A stretch of 64,000 nucleotides of DNA, taken from Neopestalotiopsis rosae. Taxonomy: Eukaryota > Ascomycota > Sordariomycetes > Amphisphaeriales > Sporocadaceae. Under the pieces are notes generated by a model. That model was not told the DNA's origin. It did no database searches and saw only the letters and a list, made by a program, of their open reading frames with translations. Both the position numbers and the translations under genes were made by a program. Each line of letters starts with the position of its first letter. The stretch's first letter is position 1. The stretch is taken from contig JALGAS010000005.1 of NCBI GenBank assembly GCA_023078685.1, positions 3,782,001 to 3,846,000 of the forward strand, given 5' to 3'. Shown piece after piece: positions 22,952 to 33,533 of the stretch.

Positions 22952-24235
22952 CTATAGGGGTATCTCAAAGCTCTCATCCTCCTTCTTGTAGTCAAGTATC
23001 TTGAAGCGCCTTGATCGCACATAGAACGTGAAGCAGCCAGTCTGGAAAGTTTCAAATGTCTGGATGAACCGTTCTAGCTGGGACTGGATGGCAGAGTCAT
23101 ATCTTTTACCCTTGGCTCGCAATGCCGCTGCTGCCGTGTCGAATCGCTCTGCCGAGGCGTATAATTGTCCTATCAGCTCGGAAATGACGTCGTCCAGAGA
23201 CTTCTGTGAGTGGGCCATCATGATGGGAATGAGGTTCGTGACCGAACGTTCACACTGTCACGTGTTAGTTGATTCTGGGCAAGAAGGCAGAGGGCATAGT
23301 GGGCGGCTGTCTTGAATACGTACAATTTCCTTTTTCAGTGAAAACAAATCATTGCAACTGGTGAAAAGTTTGAAGTTAGCAGTGTACATTGAAAATTGTC
23401 GGGCCTGTAATACTTACACACAAGGCTGGAAGCTAGTCTCTGTCCTCATGGCCATGACTTCTTCTGACCAAGCTAGCTCCATGGGAAGCTTGGTATCGGC
23501 GACATATTGGTGTAATGTTGAATAGCAAAGGACACAACCGACAAAGTGACGGAAGGACCAATACTCTTCGACAGTGGGCAGTGTCCCGCCAAGCTTGAAG
23601 GCTTGTTCAGGTGCGGAACCTTCAATGAAGTCCTCAAGGTCCTTGGCCAACATAGGCAGCTGTACTTGCCGCGGGTCACTCTTCAATAGAAGTTTGGCAA
23701 CCTCGGAAAATCCGGCAATCTCTTTGGGTGCAGGAGTAGGCTCAAAAGGCCTCATAGTGCTCTGTCGAAGCTGCTCCCGCACAAAGGCCACACAGTCTTT
23801 GCGAAGCTCATCAGCAGCGACGTAGTCTGCAGCATAGTCATCTTCATCACCGCTGAACTCCTTGTCAATTGAATCATCCATGACAAAGACGGCAGCGGTG
23901 AAAAGACCCATGGTCTTGAGTCTATCCCACTCGCAATCGGGATACATGCTGTCATTCCCTATTAGCAATTTTGTCCTTGCGCTTGAGCGTATGGAAATCC
24001 CGAGTGCTCCGGTTTGGACTACTCACCTTGAAGGTAGAAAAGCTAGGTCGGCCTTTCTATAAGCTGTCCGGAGAGCTTCGTCGGTGATCCATTTATCGAG
24101 ATAGATGTTGATCTCAGTGACCAGCTTGGGATAGTGAACATTGACGGCCGTCTTCCAGTTTGAATAGACGGGTCTGAGATCTGGAATAACCAGTTTCTGG
24201 CCTTGTAGGCTCTTGTATACGTCTTCGACAAGCAT
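22952..24235 (-). CDS. Class I terpene synthase (sesquiterpene-synthase type)
   Basis: Four exons, 24235-24027, 23948-23418, 23357-23324 and 23254-22952, give 358 aa. Diagnostic sites are all present: the Asp-rich motif VFVMDDSIDKE near residue 100, an Arg pyrophosphate sensor (EEYWSFRHFVGC), the NSE motif NDLFSLKKEICE, and a C-terminal GCFTFYVRSRRFKI. The NSE motif lies in a 34-nt micro-exon, which was placed by frame closure and by the exact motif. The enzyme ionises and cyclises a prenyl diphosphate with Mg2+ in the cytosol, typically farnesyl diphosphate; chain length and product cannot be read. The sequence is clearly distinct from the TRI5-like cyclase at 10364. The acceptor of intron 1 was set at the AG before CATG because the nearer AG gives a stop. 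An upstream in-frame ATG at 24322 would add a hydrophobic leader; 24235 is preferred. Confidence 0.87.
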
Positions 24236-25919
24236 CTTTGGGTTTTCTGGCTCAGATGTGTGAGAATAAATGGAAGGGAATGCTATAGGAAGAAGTATAG
24301 GAACAAGTGTACTATAGGGCAAGAGGTGATGAAGGGTTATCCTAGATCACGATGGGGTAGTTGCCTTGTGATATGTTGTTGAAGCCTGGCGTGGAAATGG
24401 AAAGAGGCATGTGTCGGGTTTTTAATACCCATTTCATAATCTGCAGTTGCCTATTTGTGTACGATATATCAATCATGGACCCCGAATCCCCAAAAACTGT
24501 GCCTCTGTGACCAGAGTGATCCTATCCGTGATAATGCAACCAACCAACAAGGCGGATGCGCCTATTGATCGTAGAGTCACAAGGTTACCTACAGGGGTCT
24601 GACCGAATACTATTTGAAGTCAACCAGTCATACGAGATCCCGGGTTATCGGGTGCACCCCATCGCTGAAGGCCTCCCCCCGGCTCCTTTTGCTGTCAAAT
24701 TTCAATATTTGAATAATCGGGTCCGACTAGGAACTACAACAAATCAGCCAACCCCCCGGTGAGCCTGAGCCTGACCGATAAGATACACCGGGATTATACA
24801 ATCCAACGGGCTGGGTTGCTCTGCTATTTCCAGCTCAGAACAATGGGCTCATCAGCACACTGACGAGGTAGCCGGGGCATGTCTGATGGCCAGAATCCCG
24901 TAACAGTCTGGTAAGACCGACGGGCGGGCACGGGAAGCTCAGCTCAGCTCAGGCAGTGTCCCCACAAGCCATCAATATTGGTTGTTCAGCAATGACACAA
25001 GTAGTGTAAAGATTCAATAAGATATTGAAGTGTTTATACCCACTATACCCACTCATTCGTCACGACTTTTGCCTTTTCTCGAGATGAAGCACGTATTATC
25101 GGTACTATACCCTAGACGGATGGCTTGATGGTGGAGATCGTATCGGCCACGATCTACTTAGCAGCTGAGGAAGATCCCATCTAATACTTGGATGCAGGCA
25201 GTGCAAAAGAAAAGAAGAAGAAATCCTCAGGTTCCAGCTTTTTCGCTTAGCTCAGGTCAGCCGTCATCATCCCCTCCGCCTTCCTCCGCCCTGTGCCTGC
25301 CTCTCTGTGCCCTCTACGTGATATGTGAGTCAAGGGTCGGTCCGGGGGCACGAACGGTAGTTGGGGGCTAGGGAAGCAGTGTCAGATCCCATGGAGGATC
25401 GATCAACTCTACCGAAACGGTAATCTTGCCGCTGTCTGTAGGGCTGGCGAAAAGAGGAACGTGTTTGACCAGGTTGTCTGTCTTTTTGGGTGTTCAGGTG
25501 ATATCATCCTAGTCTGCCTCGAAGGATTTGCGGCGCAGTCTTGGCAATCGCCAGTCGTCCAATTGCAAGGTCAAAAGTAGTAATATTTTAGTCCAGGAAC
25601 GGTTTTGGTAGGAGGCAGTGATGTAAACCACCAGTTCTAGGTACCTAATAGGCACCCCACCCATGAATGCCATACCTATTCCTGTTCTTCTTGTCAGATC
25701 TCTCTTTCTTTGCTCTCGTGTGTCTCTCCACTTCAGCTCGGCATTTCGTGATCCTTACTACGCACAAAATTATTTTATTCTGTCCTAAATCACAGTCAGA
25801 AACGTATTTAATTATTCCCTAAAGACACGGCAATTTCTCTGCGATTGCTGCGATTTTTTGGAATTGGTGCATACTCCCATAACCACCACTAGATCGTTTC
25901 CACCGGACCATAAACCAAA
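24236..25919. other. Intergenic, 1.7 kb divergent promoter region
   Basis: Between the second terpene synthase (-) and the tubby-like gene (+). Short frames only. No regulator, P450 or transporter gene lies here, which matters for judging whether the synthase belongs to a cluster. Confidence 0.5.
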
Positions 25920-26771
25920 ATGGGTCGCCCCGAAGAAGCGGGCGTATTATCCAAACAACAGGGCAATGAGCTTCCGCCGCCGCCCTACCAAGAGTCCTCG
26001 GATGCAACAGGCTCGCAATCACTTCACCAGCAAATAGGGAGCACACAAAATGCCAGTTCCTCAGCAGGACCACAGCAACCACAACCACAACAGTACATCA
26101 ATCGCCAATTCCCTGGCAAGTTTTCCATGTACTCAAATTCAGGATTTGGCAAAACATATTACCTGGGCGAGCACGGAAACCAACCTCTATACATTGTAAA
26201 GACGCACACGGGCTTCAGCGGCCAGCCCGATGTAGTTCTGCACTCCGGGCCCAGCGAGTCCTCGCCCCCGCTGGCGGGCGTCTCGGGTAACACCCTAAGC
26301 CGCTCTGCCACGGTCGAGCTCCCGCCGCTCCCCGGGTCCGGCCCCAACGCGGCCGAGGAGGACCTCGACTTTTCCGGCTGGAGCTTTGGCACCTACACCT
26401 TCAGCATCGAGGTCGGCAGCACCGGCCGGCGCGAGCCCTTTGAGTGGAGACACAGCCACGGCAACGAGGTGGACTCGCTCGGCGGCTCGAGTTCCGGATG
26501 GAAGCTGGTGCGGGTGAATACCGACGCGCCCGGTGGAGGATCGGACAAGGGATCGCATTTCGTCGGCGGGGGCCCGCAGTCGAGTGATGCCAAGGAGGTT
26601 GTGGCTGTCTGGTCCAATGCCCGCATGAGTATGTCAAAGGAGTTGAACTTTCAGTTCCTCGGCAGTGGCGTCACGGGTGCGCTGGGGGAGAGGTGGGCGG
26701 TCATGGCTGTGATTACGGCTCTGAGAATTTGGGATAGGGAACGCAAAGCTAGGAGGAACAACGCTTCTTAG
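25920..26771 (+). CDS. Conserved fungal protein, possible tubby C-terminal-like fold
   Basis: A single exon of 283 aa. A Pro/Gln-rich N-terminal 65 residues contain PPPPYQ, a PPxY-type motif that WW domains of Nedd4/Rsp5 ligases bind. The rest is beta-rich with no signal peptide or membrane span: FPGKFSMYSNSGFGKTYYLG, PLYIVKTHTGF, VVLHSGPS, WSFGTYTFSIEVGST, EPFEWRHSHG, WKLVRVN, EVVAVWSN, LNFQFLGSG, and a C-terminal helix WAVMAVITALRIWDRERKARR. This strand pattern closing on a hydrophobic helix resembles the tubby-like / LURP-one / scramblase superfamily seen in many fungal hypotheticals. The fold call is inferred from pattern alone; the function is unknown. The lack of introns and high GC across the ORF support coding. 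Confidence 0.7.
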   Translation: MGRPEEAGVLSKQQGNELPPPPYQESSDATGSQSLHQQIGSTQNASSSAGPQQPQPQQYINRQFPGKFSMYSNSGFGKTYYLGEHGNQPLYIVKTHTGFSGQPDVVLHSGPSESSPPLAGVSGNTLSRSATVELPPLPGSGPNAAEEDLDFSGWSFGTYTFSIEVGSTGRREPFEWRHSHGNEVDSLGGSSSGWKLVRVNTDAPGGGSDKGSHFVGGGPQSSDAKEVVAVWSNARMSMSKELNFQFLGSGVTGALGERWAVMAVITALRIWDRERKARRNNAS

Positions 26772-27469
26772 CACCAAGGGGGTTGCTGCTCCTTGTTTTT
26801 GATTGTGCTCCTTGTGGTGGTGGTGGTTCATGCTGTAAGTGTAGAGTTCATCTGCTAATTAGAAATGTGCACACTAGGCACTTTTTGTAAACGTTCTTGT
26901 CCCTACTGTTATAATGCAATAGACACCCAGGGCTACTTCAACATTGTGTTCAAGTAAATGCTGTGACGACACTGTTGACCTGTATAGACAGACTGATTGC
27001 AGTTTTGCCCAGAGGTCTAGGTTAGTGTATGCACCACTATAAAAGCACTTGGCAATTAAAATAGGTGGATACCTCTCAACGCCAAATCTTTACAGTAATC
27101 ATCATATTTCCACCATACCAATCGTTCATGTATTGGTTGGCAACGGAACATACGAGTTCGGCGTGCGCCGTAGTCGCCTTGCCCAATCTAGAAGGTCATC
27201 TATCGGGATTCGGATAGGCTTCAATAGCGATAACCAGGATCGGGTCCCCGCCGCCGCGTCATTTGTAACCGGACCGTGGACGCGCAGCATTTCTTCCAAT
27301 GTCACATCTTGATGTGTGATCTGTCATATTATAGGCTGCTTATTGTGTGATAGTTGCAATTTCAAGGCGTCTGCCTCCTGAACACACACAAGGGACCTTG
27401 TTCACTGTTTGCTACTACTATCCGAAACAGTGATTAGATCACCGGCGAGTATAGATAGCAAGCATCACC
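26772..27469. other. Intergenic, nothing recognised
   Basis: 3' flank of the tubby-like gene and promoter of the M24 peptidase gene. No further feature. Confidence 0.45.
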
Positions 27470-28959
27470 ATGCGGGGCAGCATCCTCGGAAGCCTTTCCG
27501 GCGGCATCGCCATACTGTCGTCGCTGCTCCTTCAGAGTCAAGTGACCAATGCAGCAGCGCACAATACCAAGAAGTCGCCGCTAATCCACACCCTACCACC
27601 TCTGCGCGAGCAGGCTGACATTGTGGATGCGTGGACCGCGGATCGCCGGACGCTGGTGCCCGAGATGCTGCGCAAGTACGACATCGACGCCTGGCTGATC
27701 AGCCAGCGCGAGTACGCCGAGGACACGACGTTTTGGGCGCTCAAGGACTTTGTGCAGTTCTCGGCCCGCCGGCGGACCACGGAGCTCTTCCTCGCGCAGC
27801 CGCTGCCCGGTGGCAAGAGCAACCAGACGAGCTACTCGTGGATTGACAACACGCCCCGCGTGTGGGAGGAGCTTCGAGACATTCTCGCGGCGGCGGACCC
27901 GCGCTCTATTGCACTCAACACGGCGTCGGAGCTGGCCTTTTCGGGCGGCCTGCACGCCGGCGAGCGTGACGCCATCGCCGCCGGGCTGGGCGAGGAGTGG
28001 GCTGACAAGTTCGTGCTCGAGCCCATGCTGGGCATCGAGCTCGTTGCGCGCATGGTACCCGACCGGCTGGACTGGTACCGCAAGATGATGGAGACGGCGT
28101 GGGCGATAATCGAGGAGGGCTTCAGCAGCCAGGTGATTGTGTCCAACGAGACGACCACGGAAGACGTCGTCTGGTGGATGCGGGAGCGCATCCAGAGCCT
28201 CAACTACACGACGTGGTTCCAGCCGGGCGTCTTTGTGCTCACCGAGGACGACCTGCCCGCCGAGCACGAGAACCCCCTCGTCTCGCCCGACCACGTCATC
28301 CGCTACGGCGACATCATCCACACCGACTTTGGCGTCACCGCGCTGGGCCTTAACACCGACACCCAGCACCTCGGATACGTGCTGAACCCGGGCGAGACGG
28401 CCGATGACATTCCCCAGGGCTTCCTTGACGGCTTGAAAAAGGTCAACAGGCTGCAGGATATCACGCGGGAGAATATGAAGATTGGCCTGACCGGAAACGA
28501 GATTCTGAAGAACATCCTGGCGCAGGCACATGCCGAGGGCATCGAGGGCAAGATTTACTGTCACGCCACTGGCGAGTTTGGCCACAGTGCCGGAACTGTA
28601 ATTGGTAAGTCGAGTTTCCCCCCATATGAACACCGAGAACTACACCAAGAGAAGAAAAAAAGAAAGTTACCATCTGACACCAAGGCTCTCTCTCTCTCTC
28701 AGGTATGACAAATCTCCAGGATGGCGTGCCCGTCCTTGGCGACCTCCCTCTGCTCAAGGACACTTACTACAGCGTCGAGCTCTATGCTGAGCACTTTGTG
28801 CCCGAGCGCAACAGAACCATACTCTTTCCCCAGGAAGAAGATGTCTACTGGAGTGAGGAGACCGGTACTTGGGAGTGGGTGTATGGCCAGCAGACCGAGT
28901 TTCTCATCGTTAGCCCTCCGGCAAAGGGTTCCCAGGCAAAGGCCGCGGGCGAGCTATAG
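27470..28959 (+). CDS. Secreted M24 family metallopeptidase (Xaa-Pro aminopeptidase-like)
   Basis: Two exons, 27470-28604 and 28703-28959, give 463 aa. A signal peptide (MRGSILGSLSGGIAILSSLL, ending near NAAA) and several NxT/S sequons (NQTS, NYTT, NRTI) point to secretion. An N-terminal creatinase-like domain (about 40-190) precedes the pita-bread M24 domain. The metal ligands can be followed: Asp in IIHTDFGV, Asp in LNTDTQ, His in GEFGHSAG, Glu in YYSVELYAEH and Glu in QQTEFLIV. The enzyme should therefore be active rather than a pseudopeptidase. Family members remove N-terminal residues before proline or act as dipeptidases; the substrate is not determinable here. The intron ends in a 15-nt CT repeat serving as the polypyrimidine tract. 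Strong codon bias produces long antisense frames that should be ignored. Confidence 0.87.
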
Positions 28960-29348
28960 ATGACTGCGTGGTAGCATCGTATCCATACTTGAAAAATGAC
29001 GACACCCGAAAATATGTTGGATGTGTTTATATATAATTAGTAACAGTCCTTTGGCACACGACTTCATGGCCACTTACAATGAGACCTCGACTTGATAAAC
29101 ACTCTAATTTCATCGTCGTATTATACTTCAGAGCTCGGCAGGGTCACAGTGGGGTTCTATGATCAAAATATCAAGAGTGGGTTGGGGTTATAATAGCAAT
29201 GCCAACGACCCACTTGGGATCACAGAACTTTTAGGGATAATTCACCATTTTACTTTTACAAAGTGAGAGGTTGAAGGTTAATATCTGCTCACCCCAGGAC
29301 AGAAAGCGTCGGCGAGGGTATATAAAGTCTTTCTGCCCAACAGCTCAT
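28960..29348. other. Intergenic between M24 peptidase and tRNA-like element
   Basis: Holds the 3' flank of the peptidase gene, AT-rich. Nothing else is visible until the tRNA-like sequence. Confidence 0.45.
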
Positions 29349-29430
29349 GCGCCTGTAGGATAATGGTCATTACACTCAGCTTCCAAGAATCGTTCATCGA
29401 GAGACCTGGGCTCAACTCCCAGCTGGTGCA
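29349..29430 (+). tRNA. tRNA-Gly(TCC)-like element with a 10-nt intron, possibly degenerate
   Basis: Acceptor GCGCCTG pairs with CTGGTGC (6 of 7, one G-T and one T-T mismatch) and the discriminator is A. The T arm is perfect, CTGGG/CCCAG around CTCAACT. The anticodon loop CTTCCA carries TCC; a 10-nt insert follows position 37, the usual intron site, and the stem then pairs 4 of 5. The D arm retains GG but has two mismatches, and position 54 is C rather than T. A CTTTTTAC run about 35 nt downstream could terminate Pol III. It may be a functional gene with non-standard boxes or a decayed copy. Confidence 0.5.
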
Positions 29431-29769
29431 CTTCCCAATCTTTGATCCCCTTTCCCCCTTCTTTTTACGTTCCTGGCTTCTCCGGTACTTATTCATCATG
29501 TGCCCGCCCAAAGGTAAATAAGACGCGCCGTTGAGATCATGCCTCGGGCCTCCAGATTGGGCTCGAAGAAGTATGTTCATAGAAATTCGCAGAAGGGGAT
29601 GTGATCGCATACCGAATCTCGGGATTAGCTTGCTTATTGACAGGACACATCATGTGCTATGCCTTGTTTCTTGGTTTTGGCACATGAGGCACTCATAGCA
29701 TCTTTTTATTCTGCCACAAATAATTGTATAATGTAAACCAACTCGACTCGGTTGCAAAAGTTCGAGCGA
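29431..29769. other. Intergenic between tRNA-like element and atg14
   Basis: Contains the T-run near 29460 and the 3' flank of the Atg14 gene. Nothing else seen. Confidence 0.45.
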
Positions 29770-31396
29770 CTATCTAGGTTTGATCTTGGTCCAGCCGTTT
29801 GAACTCTTCTCCCTGCTTCTCGTGGCAGTGTCATTCACAGCCGCCAAGGAGGCCCTCGCATCCTGTGAGCCATTGCTTCTGACCGTGTTCACACTCATGT
29901 AGCTTTCTAGGCCAAACCTCGGGTTTCTCGATCTCGATTGGGGCGTACCTCCTATCAGGACGCCGTCGTCAAGGTCGTTCGGGCCAAACTCGTCGTCTTC
30001 GATGAGCTCCCACTCCGGCACCGGGGCTTCTTGGGCCAGACGAGCTTTGAGCTTGTCTGCGAGTTTGATGGGAGTGGGCAGTTTAAATGATCGGGTAAAA
30101 TCTTGTCCAGTAGTACTGTTGAGGGATGTGTGCGCCGCGCCGTGAGACCATAACCCCATCTTGGGCGCAGACTTGGTAATGTCGTCGTTTTCGGCAGTTG
30201 CCCCATCGCTAGCGTGGGTAGGAGAGGGCGTGTTAGCATCGATAATCGGTTGTCCAGGCTGATTACGTTGTAGCGACGACCCATTAAGTAGGTTATAAAG
30301 ATTTCGCCCCATGTAAGTGAAGTCTTCAAAACTATTGCTGTTGTCGCCAACCGGGATTCCTTGTGTGCGGCATAACCACACTATATCGTAGGCCAATAGA
30401 CACACGCCTTCAAGAAACGAATTGTAATTGTTTGATTCTTCCTTGCTGAACGATGAAAGAGGTTTATCCAAGAATAGAGGCCTTGGGTGTGGAATATGCC
30501 CATATTGACGATCAAGCGAGTCAATAGGCAAAGGAGATGTCCCTGGGAATCCAACTTGTCCATGATGATAGGACGAAGCGAGCGAGAAGATTGTCGGCCG
30601 TGGGTAATCATTATGTGGTAATGTGATTTCGGCTGGGAGTCGCACAGCTAGGTAATGGGATGCCAGCCATAATAAATGTGCTATATGCCCCAAGGAAGCT
30701 GATATATGTTCAGGATGCATACCTAGGTATCATTAGCAACGACGAGACACATTGATGTACTGACACGAGCTCACTGTTCAAAAGGTGTAGATCAACGACT
30801 TCCAGACCTCCAATTTTGTATTCATATCGATTCGGATTTCCTTTCTTGATCCTCTGAAGCCTGTATAACTTGGCAACTTCGGCGCATAGTGCAGCACGAT
30901 ATTGCGCAGTGGCTTCGTGTTCTCGGTCCCAGTGGTATTTGAGCTTTCTAATGGACGTCTTGGTCTCTTCAAACTCTCGGTTTCGTCTCGCGGCGATGCC
31001 TTGCGAAGCAGAAGCAAGATCAGCCTTGCGCCGTGCTATCGCAGCTTTGCGCTGCTCGATCTCCTTCCTGGCCTGGTCGATATCCTGCTGCAACTTTTCA
31101 GCTGTTGAGATGATCTCTGTCGTCCGATTTACAGCCTTCTGTTGTTTTGCATTACAGTCTTCGACGTAGGAGCGTGTACGATCTGATGCGCTGGTCGTAT
31201 TGCTCGACTCGCAGGCAGCCACTAGAGCGGATCCCCGCTGTTCCAGCTCATCCAACTCTATCATGGTGCTGGCAAGGGCAATCCGGCCTTCGTACAACGA
31301 GTTACGGGCATCCATCGCGCAATAGAAGGGGAGCTTCTTCGGATGATGCCCGCGGCGACATATATCACATGTCATGTTGCTAGATCTTGACTCCAT
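29770..31396 (-). CDS. atg14: Autophagy protein Atg14 (PI3-kinase complex I subunit)
   Basis: Two exons, 31396-30775 and 30722-29770, give 524 aa. The N-terminus has a Cys pair and partner residues (MTCDICRRGHHPKKLPFYC) followed by MDARNSLYEGRI, the Cys-rich entry of fungal Atg14. A long coiled coil (about residues 50-175, rich in Q/K/E/R heptads) follows. The central block LEVVDLHLLN crosses the splice site into HISASLGHIAHLLWLASHYL. It continues to LPAEITLPHNDYPRPTIFSL and then a Ser-rich tail ending in GWTKIKPR. Atg14 directs the Vps34-Vps15-Atg6 lipid kinase to the pre-autophagosomal site. The related Vps38/UVRAG fits less well because of the N-terminal Cys motif. Its partner Atg6 is encoded 10.5 kb away at 41892. 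Confidence 0.86.
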
Positions 31397-32114
31397 CGTG
31401 AATGAGTGGCGTGGTGTATTCTACACTTCCAGCGATTCGAGAAGCGCTTTACCGACGGGAAGCAGGACCCTTGTAGTTATTGTCTGGTTCGTCTAAAGAA
31501 GGCGATTTCATCTTCACCGGACGGCAACGGTCATCTGCAAAACTTATGGCTGATGTAAGTTGAAAATGCCAGTGACTTGAAGATTGAATGTCTTGTCAGA
31601 TGCTCAAGTGACGTCGAGTGGGTACGCGGGTACAATGGATATGAGCTTGTTGCCTTATCGGCGTTATCAACCACGCTAGCAGCTGGTCCCCGTCTGGTCG
31701 ACCAGACCCCTGTCACCCGGGGGGTACGTACCGCCAGATCCAACGTGCCACTGCAGTCGATCTTTAAATCCGTTGATCCAATTCAATCGTTCCTTGGGCA
31801 GCGACGCGTCTACAACTCTGAATGGCAGATGAAGAAGAGGGCAGGAACAAGTGTCGCGCAGCGTTGCCTAACCGATTGATCACAGCATCTTTTGATGAAC
31901 ATTTGTTCTGATTTCTTGTACAATTATATTCTCCTACCTGCTGAATATAAGCCCAAAATCCCACTTGATCAATTAAGCCTGCTGACTTCCCCGTGACTGA
32001 TATCGCGTCACGCCTTCTCAGTAGCCTTGAGCCACCCGTGCTCCAAGGAGCAGCCAATTAAAGAGCGATTGCCAAAAGACACCATTTCTACCCAAGCGGA
32101 ACAGAACGACAGTG
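31397..32114. other. Divergent intergenic region
   Basis: Upstream of both atg14 (-) and the conserved unknown gene (+). No gene seen. Bounded on the right by a T run. Confidence 0.5.
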
Positions 32115-32131
32115 TTTTTTTTTTTTTTTTT
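32115..32131 (+). promoter_or_regulatory. 17-nt T run, poly(dA:dT) tract
   Basis: An uninterrupted run of 17 T lies 46 nt before the ATG at 32178. Poly(dA:dT) tracts exclude nucleosomes and are common in fungal promoters. The placement fits, the function is inferred. Confidence 0.5.
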
Positions 32132-32177
32132 AGGAATACCCACGTGCTTCTACCTGGGGAGTTTTCTTGTCTCCAAT

Positions 32178-32980
32178 ATGTCACCCACACATACGCCTCA
32201 ACGTTCACCTATCAAGGTGTCAAGAAGTCAAAGCCAGGAGGACATCAAGAGCTATGAGCTCGTCGATAATCTGGAACTCGATGAGGACGACCAGGATGTT
32301 GAAATCAGCATGCGTGTAGAGCATTCGTCGCCAAAGTCCCAGATCAAGCAGTTTCAGTCGGAGACATTGGCAGAAGACGATCAGGACATGGACGATGTTG
32401 AAGAGGATATGCCGTCGCCAACTCCTGCTCCGCTTGCCGATTCGCGCCGTCAACAGATGCGAACCCCGGAGCCTAGCCAACGCCGCAGCCAGAAAGTCTC
32501 GGGACAACCGTGGCCTGGCAGTCCCGGTGCTCTTGCGCCCTTCGACTGGGAGGATTTCGAGAACCGTTATGAGAAAGCTCTGACTGAGGCGGACCAAAAG
32601 GAGGCCGACTTGGTGGCAGAATTTGAGCAGCTTGTCCAGGTAAAAAGCTAAGACCAAGTTGTCAATCAGACTCTGGCTAATGGACAGAAAAGTATTTCAA
32701 TGTATGGGCATCAGCATCATCAAGTCACGACAGCGAGAGAGCAGTCAAGAGGTATGCGAGAATAACCCTGGCCTTGAGCGTGAACTGACATTTTTCAAGG
32801 CTTCAAACTCGCACAAGATATGTGCACTTGTCAGAGAACAGATTGAAGGAGAAGAAGGAGCATCGTAAGTCGGGACCATTGCACACTTTTGTCAGCATCT
32901 GCTAACACAAATTGATAGTGCACGAAGTTGTCAAGGCCTTCAAAAGCGCTCTACTCCTTCTCAGCACAGAGAGATCATAA
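32178..32980 (+). CDS. Conserved fungal protein of unknown function, four exons
   Basis: Exons 32178-32639, 32693-32751, 32800-32864 and 32919-32980 close to 215 aa. The first 110 residues are disordered, acidic and Ser/Pro-rich (phosphosite-like SPIK, SPKS, TPEPS). The C-terminal 90 residues are an ordered helical domain: WPGSPGALAPFDWEDFENRY, EADLVAEFEQLVQYFNVWAS, SERAVKRLQTRTRYVHLSE, then KKEHLHEVVKAFKSALLLLS. The high density of conserved-looking aromatic residues across three splice junctions that all close in frame is strong evidence of a real gene. The likely location is nuclear or cytosolic since no signal peptide or membrane span is seen. I do not recognise a named family. Confidence 0.78.
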
Positions 32981-33533
32981 TGAATAAATAAATAATTACG
33001 ACCCATGCGATCTCCAAGAGGAGTTGCCTCCTATTCCCAACAGACGCTCGACTTCTTTCTCATTCTTTGGATTCTTGATACACTCTTCTTTGTTTGTATG
33101 GCGGCCTTTATGATGGTGCAATCAAGGTCATTGGCCACGATGTCATGAATGATGAGCGACGATATATCTAGCAACGAATGTCTTATATCCAGATACAAAT
33201 ACTCTCAGTGAACAAAAAGCTTATAAGAAATTGAAATACAATTTCGTGAAGCCCCAACAAAAGAGAAGAAGAGGAAGAATGCATGGGCATGTCAGAAGTC
33301 TTATGTACCGTGCATAAGACTGTGCGCTTAAACATTCGTTACGGTACAGATGCTGGGCTTGACAGGCGCCCGCCCCACATGCAACCTCAGGCTTGCACTA
33401 GGCAATCGGTACCTGCCTTGGTAACCTAACCATTGATGCTTTTATTTAATGCTGGTCATCACAGGTTGCGACTCACCAAACGCGTCTTCCTTTCAACAGG
33501 GCCGCCACAAATTACCAGACCAATATCACCGGC
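32981..33533. other. Intergenic, contains a 25-nt dyad
   Basis: 3' flank of the four-exon gene and promoter of the DUF3807 gene. The only structure seen is the inverted repeat at 33297-33321. Confidence 0.5.
33297..33321. repeat. Inverted repeat, 9-bp arms, 7-nt spacer
   Basis: AGTCTTATG and CATAAGACT are perfect reverse complements around TACCGTG. The element lies about 210 nt before the DUF3807 start. It could be a dimeric regulator site or a small hairpin in a transcript end; the sequence alone does not decide. Confidence 0.6.

Noticed and set aside
27593..28633. 346-codon minus-strand open frame
   Set aside because: Antisense shadow of the GC-rich M24 peptidase exon; Arg/Leu/His-rich with no fold signal.
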